A DNA stretch of 5,800 bases, taken from the NCBI GenBank assembly GCA_050248375.1, contig JBFWSL010000234.1:1-5800 (forward strand), written 5' to 3'. Below are positions 1 through 5,367 of this stretch, in pieces. The first letter of the stretch is position 1, and the number at the start of each line of letters is the position of its first letter. This DNA is from JAYZVT01 sp050248375 (GTDB taxonomy: Bacteria; Pseudomonadota; Alphaproteobacteria; Rhizobiales; Methyloligellaceae). The position numbers and the translations under genes were made by a program. The notes under the pieces are model-generated. The model was not told the origin of the DNA. It did no database searches and saw nothing but the letters and a program-made list of their open reading frames with translations.

Positions 1-48
1 CAGGTGAAATCGCTTGGCCGATAAGATGATGCGCCATCTCAATAGCTT

Positions 49-97
49 GAGCATGATCTTAACGAAAAAGTGGTATCCACTTTCCCGGATCAGGCTC
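49..97. repeat. Nested palindromic dispersed-repeat element, possible terminator
   Basis: Outer arms GAGCATGATC (49-58) and GATCAGGCTC (88-97) are inverted repeats matching at 9 of 10 positions. Inside them lies a perfect inner palindrome, AAAGTGG (67-73), TAT, CCACTTT (77-83). From memory this resembles a short intergenic repeat family common in alphaproteobacterial genomes; copy number cannot be seen here. Read on the minus strand, the inner stem runs into a TTTTT tract, so it could also act as a weak intrinsic terminator for the hrcA-grpE-VOC block. The right edge touches the VOC stop codon (97-99). Bases 1-48 hold no recognisable gene. Confidence 0.6.
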
Positions 98-468
98 TAG
101 CCGCGCGGGAAGGTCAGCGCCTCCAGCCGGTTGCCGAAGGGATCGGTGACGAAGGCGGCGTAGCACCTGCCGCTGGCCACCGGCCGCTCCCCCGGCGCTC
201 CGCCGCAGGTCCCCCCGCTGGCCAGGGCCGCCGCGTGAAAGGCGTCCACCGACGCCGCGTCGCGCGCCCGCAGCGCCACATGCGCGCCGTCGCCGGCCGT
301 GTCCGCGCGCTCCCGCAGGTTGAGCCAGAGCTCGGGATACTCCTTGCCGAAGCCGGCGGTCCGCTTCCGGGTCACCAGCAGGCGATAGCCGAGCGGCGCG
401 AGGGTTTTCTCGTAGAAGCCGGTTGCCTTCGCCAGGTTCGCGACGGCGAGCGAGACATGGTCGATCAT
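97..468 (-). CDS. VOC-family (glyoxalase/bleomycin-resistance fold) protein
   Basis: This is a complete 123-residue single-domain protein of the vicinal oxygen chelate superfamily, probably cytosolic. It opens with the typical first strand MIDHVSLAV, then FYEKTLAPLGY (residues 18-28), an inner strand ELWLNL (46-51), a second half starting at AHVALRA (62-68), and the closing motif DPFGNRLEAL (109-118). His4, His63 and Glu116 sit where VOC enzymes usually place metal ligands, and the fourth ligand position near Glu46-Trp48 is unclear. The substrate cannot be told: the family includes glyoxalases, dioxygenases, epimerases and drug-binding proteins. The ATG at 468 is preceded by GTGAGG (482-477) at 8-nt spacing. 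Only 18 bases separate it from the grpE stop, so it is probably co-transcribed with grpE. Its stop codon lies at the edge of a palindromic repeat. Confidence 0.85.
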   Translation of the reverse strand: MIDHVSLAVANLAKATGFYEKTLAPLGYRLLVTRKRTAGFGKEYPELWLNLRERADTAGDGAHVALRARDAASVDAFHAAALASGGTCGGAPGERPVASGRCYAAFVTDPFGNRLEALTFPRG

Positions 469-486
469 CCGCGCCGCCTCACGGCG

Positions 487-1242
487 TCACGCGTTCTTGT
501 CCACATGGGCGCCGACCCTGGGCCCGCCGGAAGCCTCGCCGCCGTCGGGTCCGTCCCTGTCCGGTTCCGGCGCGCCGGGCGCGTCGTCATTGGCCGCCTT
601 TGGCGCTTCCTTCGGTATCTTGGCGCCGCCCTTGGAAACGCCGACAAGCGCGGGCCGCAGCACGCGGTCGGCGATCATGTAGCCGGGCTGCGCCACCTGG
701 ACCACCGTGCCCTCGGGCACGGACGGGTCCGCCACCTCGAACATGGCCTGGTGCATGTTGGGATCGAAGCGCTCGCCCTTGGGGTCGATGTGCTGGATGC
801 CATGCCGCTCCATGACGTTGAAGATCTCGCGCTCGGTGACCTGCACGCCTTCGAGGAAGCTCTTCAGCGCCGGGTCCTTCTGCGCGGCCTCCGCAGGCAC
901 GTGTTCGATGGTGCGCTGGATGTTGTCCGCGATGGTCAGCACGTCGCGGGCGAAATTGGAAATGGCGTAGCGCGCCGTGTCCGACTTCTCGCGCTCGGTC
1001 CGCCGGCGCAGGTTTTCCATCTCCGCCGCCAGCCGCAGCAGCCGGTCCTTGAGATCGGCGTTCTCCATCTTCAGGGCTTCGGCGTCACCCTGCGTCCAGC
1101 CGCTGCGCGACTCCTCGCCGCCGCCCTTCGCCCGCGGGCCGTTTCCGTTCTGCGCGGCATCCTGCGCCGGTGCGTCCGTCTCGGGCTTTTCCTTGCCTGC
1201 ATCGGGGCGGCCGGTGTTCGACTTTTGCGTTTTGTCGCTCAT
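487..1242 (-). CDS. grpE: GrpE, nucleotide-exchange factor of DnaK (Hsp70)
   Basis: The 251-residue cytosolic co-chaperone releases ADP from DnaK and so drives the DnaK-DnaJ folding cycle. Residues 1-50 are polar and probably disordered. A long coiled-coil helix follows (about 54-105) with the family signature AEMENLRRRTERE (73-85) and YAISNFARDVL (92-102). The C-terminal beta domain ends in the conserved stretch RPALVGVSKG (about 196-205). A further 46-residue Pro/Gly/Asp-rich tail follows, so the protein is longer than the roughly 200 residues usual for the family. I chose the ATG at 1242 because MSDKTQ is a typical GrpE start; the frame could extend to a TTG at 1299, but those residues are not family-like. 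The ribosome-binding site is poor: GAGG is only 2 nt from the ATG. The gene lies 60 bases after hrcA, the usual heat-shock pairing. Confidence 0.95.
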   Translation of the reverse strand: MSDKTQKSNTGRPDAGKEKPETDAPAQDAAQNGNGPRAKGGGEESRSGWTQGDAEALKMENADLKDRLLRLAAEMENLRRRTEREKSDTARYAISNFARDVLTIADNIQRTIEHVPAEAAQKDPALKSFLEGVQVTEREIFNVMERHGIQHIDPKGERFDPNMHQAMFEVADPSVPEGTVVQVAQPGYMIADRVLRPALVGVSKGGAKIPKEAPKAANDDAPGAPEPDRDGPDGGEASGGPRVGAHVDKNA

Positions 1243-1277
1243 CGCCTCAACTTCGGAATCTGAATGGGTTTGCAGGG

Positions 1278-1307
1278 CATATCGGCTGTACGGCGTCAAA
1301 AATCAAG
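1278..1307 (-). promoter_or_regulatory. Weak promoter-like site ahead of grpE
   Basis: On the minus strand, CTTGATT (1307-1301) is followed after about 17 nt by GATATG (1283-1278). That is 4 of 6 and 3 of 6 matches to sigma70 consensus; the CTTG start also recalls alphaproteobacterial heat-shock promoters. It lies in the 60-base gap between the hrcA stop and the grpE ATG, where an internal heat-shock promoter would make sense. The match is weak and could be chance. Confidence 0.2.
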
Positions 1308-2400
1308 ACAACAGCCTGCCCACCAGCCGCGCCGTATAGTCCACCATGGGGATGATGCGGGCATAATTGAGCCGGGTCGGGCCGATAACCCCCAGCACTC
1401 CGACGATCTTGCGCTCCTTGTCCTTGAAGGGAGCCACGATCAGCGACGACCCCGACAGCGAGAACAGGTTGCTCTCCGAGCCGATGAAAATGCGCACGCC
1501 GTCCGCCCGGTCGGCGTCTCCGAGCAGCCGGATCAGCTCCTGCTTGTTCTCCAGATCGTCGAACAGGAGCCGGATGCGTTCCAGGTCGTCCAGCGCCGTC
1601 AGGTCCTCCAGCAGGTGCGAGCGCCCGCGCACGATCAGGTTCTTCCGCCCGCCCTCGTCGCCCGACCAGGTGGCGAGACCCTGCTGGACCACTTTCGCGG
1701 TGAGCACGTCGAGTTCCGCGCGCCTCTCCTCCAGCTCCCGCTCGATGCGCTCGCGCGCTTCCCGCAGCGTCTGTCCCGCGATGCGCGAGTTCAGGTAATT
1801 CGCCGCCTCGGTCAGCGCGGACGGCGGCAGCGCCTCGCTGAGCGTCAGCACCCGGTTCTCCACCGAGCCGTCCTGGCCGACGAGCACCGCCAGCACCCTC
1901 TTGGGGTCGAGGCTGACGAACTCGATCTGCTTCAGCCGCCGGTTCTGCTTGTCGGTAAGCACCACGCCCGCGCAGCGCGCGAGGCCGGAAAGCATCTCCC
2001 CCGCCTCTCCCAGCATGTCCTCGACCACCCGGTCGGCGGCGCTCGCGGTGATGCGGCTTTCGATCTGCTCCCTCTCCGCGGTGCTCACGTCGCCCACCTG
2101 CAGCAGGCCGTCCACGAACAGCCGCAGGCCCGTCTGCGTCGGCAGCCGTCCCGCGCTGGTATGCGGCGCGGTGATCAGCCCCGCCGCCTCCAGGTCCGCC
2201 ATGACGTTGCGCACCGAGGCCGGCGAAAGCTGCATGGGAAGCGCCCGCGCGATATTGCGCGAGCCCACGGGCTCGCCGGTGGAGAGATAGGTCTCCACGA
2301 TCTGCCGGAAGATTTCCCGGCTGCGCTCGTTCAGTTCGAGCAGCCCGTCGGGCCGTCCCCGCAGGCCCTGCACGGCGCTGGCGCTCTCCTTGTGTCTCAT
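1303..2400 (-). CDS. hrcA: HrcA, heat-inducible transcription repressor
   Basis: The 365-residue DNA-binding repressor keeps chaperone operons (typically groESL, sometimes dnaKJ) off by binding CIRCE inverted repeats, and needs GroEL to stay active. The N-terminal winged helix is clear: LNERSREIFRQIVETYL (23-39), GEPVGSR (42-48), LSPASVRNVMADLEAAGLI (58-76) and HTSAGRLPT (80-88). The middle GAF-like and dimerisation region follows, with the typical C-terminal stretches RIFIGSES, GVLGVIGPTRLNYARIIPMVDYTA. Length is normal for alphaproteobacteria. The start is the ATG at 2400, although no Shine-Dalgarno precedes it and the promoter lies almost on top of it; a GTG at codon 10 (2373) preceded by AAGGAG is an alternative. 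It is first in a leftward block with grpE. No CIRCE was found upstream, so autoregulation is not indicated. Confidence 0.96.
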   Translation of the reverse strand: MRHKESASAVQGLRGRPDGLLELNERSREIFRQIVETYLSTGEPVGSRNIARALPMQLSPASVRNVMADLEAAGLITAPHTSAGRLPTQTGLRLFVDGLLQVGDVSTAEREQIESRITASAADRVVEDMLGEAGEMLSGLARCAGVVLTDKQNRRLKQIEFVSLDPKRVLAVLVGQDGSVENRVLTLSEALPPSALTEAANYLNSRIAGQTLREARERIERELEERRAELDVLTAKVVQQGLATWSGDEGGRKNLIVRGRSHLLEDLTALDDLERIRLLFDDLENKQELIRLLGDADRADGVRIFIGSESNLFSLSGSSLIVAPFKDKERKIVGVLGVIGPTRLNYARIIPMVDYTARLVGRLLS

Positions 2401-2407
2401 GTCCCGG

Positions 2408-2436
2408 AATCTAGTTTTCGTCCCGCCCCGCGTCAA
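2408..2436 (-). promoter_or_regulatory. Sigma70-like promoter of hrcA
   Basis: On the minus strand, TTGACG (2436-2431, 5 of 6 consensus) and TAGATT (2413-2408, 4 of 6) are separated by exactly 17 bases. Transcription would begin about 7 bases after the -10 box, at 2402-2400. That is at, or one or two bases before, the hrcA ATG at 2400. No other comparably good site was noticed on this strand of the 138-base divergent region. Confidence 0.55.
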
Positions 2437-2473
2437 ACGGCGGCGCGCCCGTGGTTAAGGGCCGGAAGCGCCG

Positions 2474-2502
2474 TTGAACCTTGCCCGCCGCTCAACTAGG
2501 GT
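2474..2502 (+). promoter_or_regulatory. Possible promoter of the rph-rdgB-hemW run
   Basis: TTGAAC (2474-2479) and TAGGGT (2497-2502) are 17 bases apart. The -35 box matches consensus at 4 of 6 positions and the -10 box at 3 of 6. Initiation near 2509 would leave a leader of about 30 bases that includes the rph ribosome-binding site. The spacing supports it, but the poor -10 box keeps this tentative. Confidence 0.35.
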
Positions 2503-2523
2503 GCGCCTCTTCCATTGGCCAGC

Positions 2524-2529
2524 AAGGGA
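2524..2529 (+). promoter_or_regulatory. Ribosome-binding site that fixes the rph start
   Basis: AAGGGA lies 9 bases before the ATG at 2539. This supports that ATG over an in-frame TTG at 2515, which would place the ribosome-binding site inside the coding region. Confidence 0.7.
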
Positions 2530-2538
2530 CAGCCTTTC

Positions 2539-3252
2539 ATGCGTCCATCCAAGCGTGCTCCCGACGAACTCCGCCGCGTCACCCTCGACCGGGGCGTCTC
2601 CCGCCATGCGGAAGGCTCCTGCCTGATCAGGTTCGGCGAGACCCATGTGCTGTGCACCGCCAGCCTGCTGGAGGGCGTGCCCGGCTGGCTGAAAGGCCAG
2701 CAGCGGGGCTGGGTGACAGCCGAATACGGCATGCTGCCCCGGGCCACCACCGAGCGCACCCGGCGCGAGGCCGCCACCGGACGCCAGTCGGGCCGCACCC
2801 AGGAGATCCAGCGCCTGATCGGCCGCTCCCTGCGCGCCGTGACCAATCTCGCCGCCCTCGGGGAGCGCCAGATCGCCGTAGATTGCGATGTCATCCAGGC
2901 CGACGGCGGCACCCGCACCGCCTCCATCACCGGCGCCTGGGTGGCCCTGCACGATTGTCTCGCCTGGATGAAGGCCCGCGACATGCTCAAGGGCGAGCCG
3001 CTCAACGACCATGTGGCCGCCGTCTCCTGCGGTCTCTATCAGGGCGAGCCCGTTCTCGACCTGGACTATGCCGAGGACTCCAACGCGGAAGCCGACGCCA
3101 ACTTCGTCATGACCGGCAAGGGCGGCATCGTCGAGGTGCAGGGCACGGCGGAAAAGGACCCCTTCACCCAGGAGCAGTTCGACGCGCTCATGTCTCTGGC
3201 CCGCGCCGGCATCGCCGAGCTGGTCGACCTGCAGAAGCTGACGGTGGGGTGA
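2539..3252 (+). CDS. rph: Ribonuclease PH (tRNA 3'-end processing)
   Basis: The 237-residue cytosolic phosphorolytic 3'-5' exoribonuclease trims tRNA precursors at the 3' end using phosphate and releasing nucleoside diphosphates. It acts as a hexameric ring. The start MRPSKRAPDELR is the family hallmark. Arg86 in GRTQEIQRLIGR (85-96) and Gly124-Thr125-Arg126 in DGGTRT are the known phosphate-binding residues. Asp180 and Asp186 in DLDYAEDSNAEAD (174-186) match the catalytic aspartate pair. Length is the normal size, with no defect seen. It is divergent from hrcA across 138 bases and first in the plus-strand run; rdgB begins 67-70 bases downstream. Confidence 0.97.
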   Translation: MRPSKRAPDELRRVTLDRGVSRHAEGSCLIRFGETHVLCTASLLEGVPGWLKGQQRGWVTAEYGMLPRATTERTRREAATGRQSGRTQEIQRLIGRSLRAVTNLAALGERQIAVDCDVIQADGGTRTASITGAWVALHDCLAWMKARDMLKGEPLNDHVAAVSCGLYQGEPVLDLDYAEDSNAEADANFVMTGKGGIVEVQGTAEKDPFTQEQFDALMSLARAGIAELVDLQKLTVG

Positions 3253-3319
3253 TGGTCGTCGAAGGACGCCGCTTCCGTCTTTCCCCTGCGCAGAGAGGCC
3301 GCGGAGAAGCCTTGGTGCG

Positions 3320-3958
3320 GTGATGGCGATATGTCTTCCCTCCGGTTCCCGTCTGGTCGTCGCCAGCCACAATCCCGGCAAGGTCCGCGAGATCGGCGAA
3401 CTGCTCGCGCCGCTGGGCATGCAGGCGGTGTCCGCCGCTGAGCTTGGCCTGCCCGAGCCCGAGGAGACGGGAAGCACATTCGCCGCCAACGCGGAGTTGA
3501 AGGCCCGCGCCGCCGCCGATGCATCGGGCTTGCCCGCGCTGGCCGACGATTCCGGCCTCGAGGTCGAGGCGCTGGGCGGCGACCCCGGTATCTATTCCGC
3601 CCGCTGGGCCGGTCCGGACAAGGACTTCGCCCGCGCCATGCGCAACGTGGAGGAAAAGCTCCAGGCCGCGGGCGCGAAAGACCCCTCCGCCCGCCGGGCC
3701 AATTTCACCTGCGCCCTCGCCCTCGCCTTTCCGCGGGGGGAATGCCATATCTTCCAGGGAAAGGTCTTCGGATCGCTGGTCTGGCCCCCCAGAGGCCGGA
3801 AGGGCTTCGGCTACGATCCCATGTTCCTGCCCGGGCCCATGTTCCTGCCCGGAGACGCCTCGCTCACCTTCGGCGAAATGGAGCCGGACGCGAAACATGC
3901 CATCTCTCACCGCGCCAGGGCTTTCGCCGGCTTCCTCGCCGCCATCGGCGCGGACTGA
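3320..3958 (+). CDS. rdgB: RdgB/HAM1-type dITP/XTP pyrophosphatase with internal duplication
   Basis: This house-cleaning enzyme hydrolyses non-canonical purine nucleoside triphosphates (dITP, XTP, ITP) to monophosphate and pyrophosphate, keeping deaminated bases out of DNA and RNA. Family motifs, numbered from the ATG at 3323: SHNPGK (15-20), GSTFAANAELKA, LADDSGLEV with Asp75-Asp76 (the second matches the catalytic Asp), PGIYSARWAG, GFGYDP (161-166) and ISHRARA (194-200). All catalytic motifs are intact. Immediately after GFGYD the six residues PMFLPG occur twice in tandem (166-171 and 172-177), where the family has about one such stretch. The start is uncertain by one codon: GTG at 3320 or ATG at 3323, with GGAGAAG (3303-3309) upstream. 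The product is 211-212 residues. The gene sits between rph and hemW and is probably co-transcribed with them. Confidence 0.95.
   Translation: MMAICLPSGSRLVVASHNPGKVREIGELLAPLGMQAVSAAELGLPEPEETGSTFAANAELKARAAADASGLPALADDSGLEVEALGGDPGIYSARWAGPDKDFARAMRNVEEKLQAAGAKDPSARRANFTCALALAFPRGECHIFQGKVFGSLVWPPRGRKGFGYDPMFLPGPMFLPGDASLTFGEMEPDAKHAISHRARAFAGFLAAIGAD
3818..3853 (+). repeat. 18-bp in-frame tandem duplication inside rdgB
   Basis: CCCATGTTCCTGCCCGGG (3818-3835) is followed directly by the same 18 bases with only the last base changed to A (3836-3853). It duplicates six codons, giving PMFLPG twice. Near-identity at third positions implies a recent event, presumably replication slippage. Confidence 0.9.
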
Positions 3959-3986
3959 AGCTGACATTGGTGAAAGCCGCGGATTT

Positions 3987-4070
3987 CCCCCCTCCCTTGA
4001 AGGAAGAGGGCTTTCCGCCATGACTTACGGCCATCCCGCCGTGAGCCATTCGGCGGAAAGGGAGAGGGGG
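3987..4070 (+). repeat. Large imperfect inverted repeat before hemW
   Basis: CTTTCCGCC (4011-4019) pairs perfectly with GGCGGAAAG (4052-4060). Inside it, 4020-4030 pairs with 4039-4049 with one mismatch and one wobble around an 8-base loop. Outside it, the C-rich stretch 3987-3998 can pair with the G-rich 4059-4070, interrupted by an unpaired insert at 3999-4010. The element fills most of the 114-base rdgB-hemW spacer. It has no U tract, so a simple terminator is unlikely. It looks like a palindromic repeat of the GC-rich kind also found inside hemW. Confidence 0.6.
4058..4064 (+). promoter_or_regulatory. hemW ribosome-binding site within an inverted-repeat arm
   Basis: AAGGGAG lies 8 bases before the hemW ATG at 4073, an ideal spacing. 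It falls in the 3' arm of the inverted repeat 3987-4070, so the folded mRNA could mask it. Confidence 0.65.
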
Positions 4071-4072
4071 TC

Positions 4073-5302
4073 ATGACACAGGGCACTTATCTTTCGACCC
4101 CCCTCCCCAACCCTCCCCCGCAAGGGGGGAGGGAGAAGAAGGCTGCGTCAGCGCTGCCCCGGAACGGCCCCGGCTTCGCCGTCTATGTCCACTGGCCCTT
4201 CTGCCTCGCCAAATGCCCCTATTGCGACTTCAACTCCCATGTCCGGCAGGGGGGAATCGACGAGGCGCGCTTCCTGAACGCCTATCTGGCCGAGCTGGAT
4301 CACATGGCCGCGCTGACCGGTCCGCGCGAGGTGGCGAGCGTCTTCTTCGGCGGCGGCACGCCCTCGCTGATGCCGCCCGCGACGGTAGAGGCGATCCTCG
4401 GCCGCATCGCCGCCAACTGGAGCCTTGGCGGCGGCGCCGAGATCACGCTGGAGGCCAACCCCACCAGCGTCGAGGCCTCCCGCTTCGCCGCCCTGCGCGC
4501 GGGCGGCGTCAACCGGGTGTCGCTGGGCGTGCAGGCGCTGGACGATGCGTCCCTGAAGGCGCTCGGCCGCATGCACACGGCGCGCGAGGCTTTGGCCGCG
4601 CTTCAGGTGGCGAAGGCCAATTTCGGGCGCGTCTCCTTCGATATGATCTACGCCCGCCCCGGCCAGACGGCGCGGGACTGGCGGCGCGAGCTGACCGAGG
4701 CGCTAGGTCATGCGGCGGGGCACCTGTCGCTCTATCAGCTCACCATCGAGGACGGCACGCCCTTCGCCGCGCTGCACCGCGCGGGCCGGCTCGTCACGCC
4801 GCCCGACGAGGAGGCGGGCGCGCTCTACGAGCTGACGCAGGAGCTGTGCGGGGCGGCTGGGCTTCCGGCCTACGAGATTTCCAATCACGCCGCGGCGGGC
4901 GAGGAGTCCCGCCACAACCTGGTCTACTGGCGCTCGGGCGAATGGGCGGGCGTCGGCCCCGGCGCCCATGGGCGCGTCCACACGGGCGGCACCCGCGCCG
5001 CCACCGCCACGCTGAAATCTCCCGAAGCCTGGCTCGCCGCGGTGGAGCGGCAGGGTCACGGCATGGAGACTTTCGAGAGCGTGAGCGTGGATGACGCGCG
5101 CGAGGAATATCTGCTCATGGCGCTGCGCCTGACTGAAGGCGCCGACATCGCCCGCTACGAGAGCATGGGAGGCCGGCTCGATCCCGCGCGGCTCGCGCAA
5201 CTGGAGGCGGATGGACTTCTGGAAATTCGGGGCGGCCGCCTCGCCGCCACGCCCTCGGGACGGCTGGTGCTCAACCGGCTCATCGCGGAACTAATCCGAT
5301 GA
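4073..5302 (+). CDS. hemW: HemW, radical-SAM heme chaperone (HemN-like)
   Basis: The 409-residue protein belongs to the oxygen-independent coproporphyrinogen oxidase-like family. Known HemW proteins bind heme and a 4Fe-4S cluster and are thought to deliver heme to respiratory enzymes. The radical-SAM cluster motif is C44-LAK-C48-PY-C51 in VHWPFCLAKCPYCDFNSH. Next come FFGGGTPSLM (91-100), ITLEANPTS (124-132), NRVSLGVQALDD (147-158), SFDMIYARPGQT and LYQLTIEDGTPF. HNLVYW (281-286) is the HNxxYW motif that separates HemW from true HemN. The C-terminal winged-helix-like part is intact. The family core normally begins close to FAVYVHWPF (here 35-43), so the first 34 residues are an extension, partly encoded by a GC-rich palindrome. 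No other usual start codon exists in frame between the stop at 3998-4000 and residue 35, so the extension appears real. Many such genes are annotated as hemN. Confidence 0.93.
   Translation: MTQGTYLSTPLPNPPPQGGREKKAASALPRNGPGFAVYVHWPFCLAKCPYCDFNSHVRQGGIDEARFLNAYLAELDHMAALTGPREVASVFFGGGTPSLMPPATVEAILGRIAANWSLGGGAEITLEANPTSVEASRFAALRAGGVNRVSLGVQALDDASLKALGRMHTAREALAALQVAKANFGRVSFDMIYARPGQTARDWRRELTEALGHAAGHLSLYQLTIEDGTPFAALHRAGRLVTPPDEEAGALYELTQELCGAAGLPAYEISNHAAAGEESRHNLVYWRSGEWAGVGPGAHGRVHTGGTRAATATLKSPEAWLAAVERQGHGMETFESVSVDDAREEYLLMALRLTEGADIARYESMGGRLDPARLAQLEADGLLEIRGGRLAATPSGRLVLNRLIAELIR
4098..4136 (+). repeat. GC-rich palindromic repeat inside the hemW frame
   Basis: CCCTCCCCC (4111-4119) and GGGGGAGGG (4125-4133) form a perfect 9-bp stem around GCAAG, preceded by a second C-rich run (4098-4108). 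In the hemW frame it reads roughly TPLPNPPPQGGRE (residues 9-21). From memory, this peptide and palindrome recur as a dispersed repeat in many proteobacterial genomes. It adds a low-complexity Pro/Gly segment ahead of the conserved HemW core. Confidence 0.7.
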
Positions 5303-5334
5303 CGGATAATTAGAGTCCGCCAGAAGGAACCTCC

Positions 5335-5367
5335 ATGGGGCCAAGTTGGCATGGCACAAATTCGTAG
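5335..5367 (+). other. 10-codon open frame with strong ribosome-binding site, overlapping the next gene
   Basis: AGAAGGA (5322-5328) lies 6 bases before the ATG at 5335, which opens MGPSWHGTNS and stops at TAG 5365-5367. It overlaps the start of the HNH-like gene (5351) in another frame. It could be a leader peptide coupling translation to that gene, or show that the larger gene's start is disrupted. It may also be chance. Confidence 0.25.

Noticed and set aside
70..1263. Long plus-strand open frame antisense to the VOC and grpE genes
   Set aside because: It is Arg/Ala-rich with no family motif and overlaps two clear genes; high GC makes such shadow frames common.
1264..2499. Long plus-strand open frame antisense to hrcA
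   Set aside because: It has no recognisable motif and lies across an unmistakable HrcA; the composition is that of a shadow frame.
2401..2538. CIRCE operator (TTAGCACTC/GAGTGCTAA) between hrcA and rph
   Set aside because: I searched by eye on both strands and found no such inverted repeat; only a 5-bp chance pair (GTTGA/TCAAC) lies in the rph spacer.
2455..3489. Long minus-strand open frame over rph and the start of rdgB
   Set aside because: It is Gly/Ala/His-rich without domain signatures and crosses two well-supported genes and a spacer.
4020..4076. 18-codon upstream frame ending in an ATGA overlap with hemW
   Set aside because: It lies wholly within the inverted repeat and has no ribosome-binding site of its own, so it probably derives from the repeat.
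4213..5094. Alternative plus-strand frame inside hemW
   Set aside because: It is Arg/Gly-rich and runs wholly within the intact radical-SAM gene.
4073..5302. True coproporphyrinogen III dehydrogenase (HemN)
   Set aside because: The HNxxYW motif and the YVHWPFC start are HemW features, so the enzyme name would be misleading.
5294..5307. ATCCG-ATGA-CGGAT hairpin over the hemW stop as a terminator
   Set aside because: The stem is only 5 bp and has no U tract.
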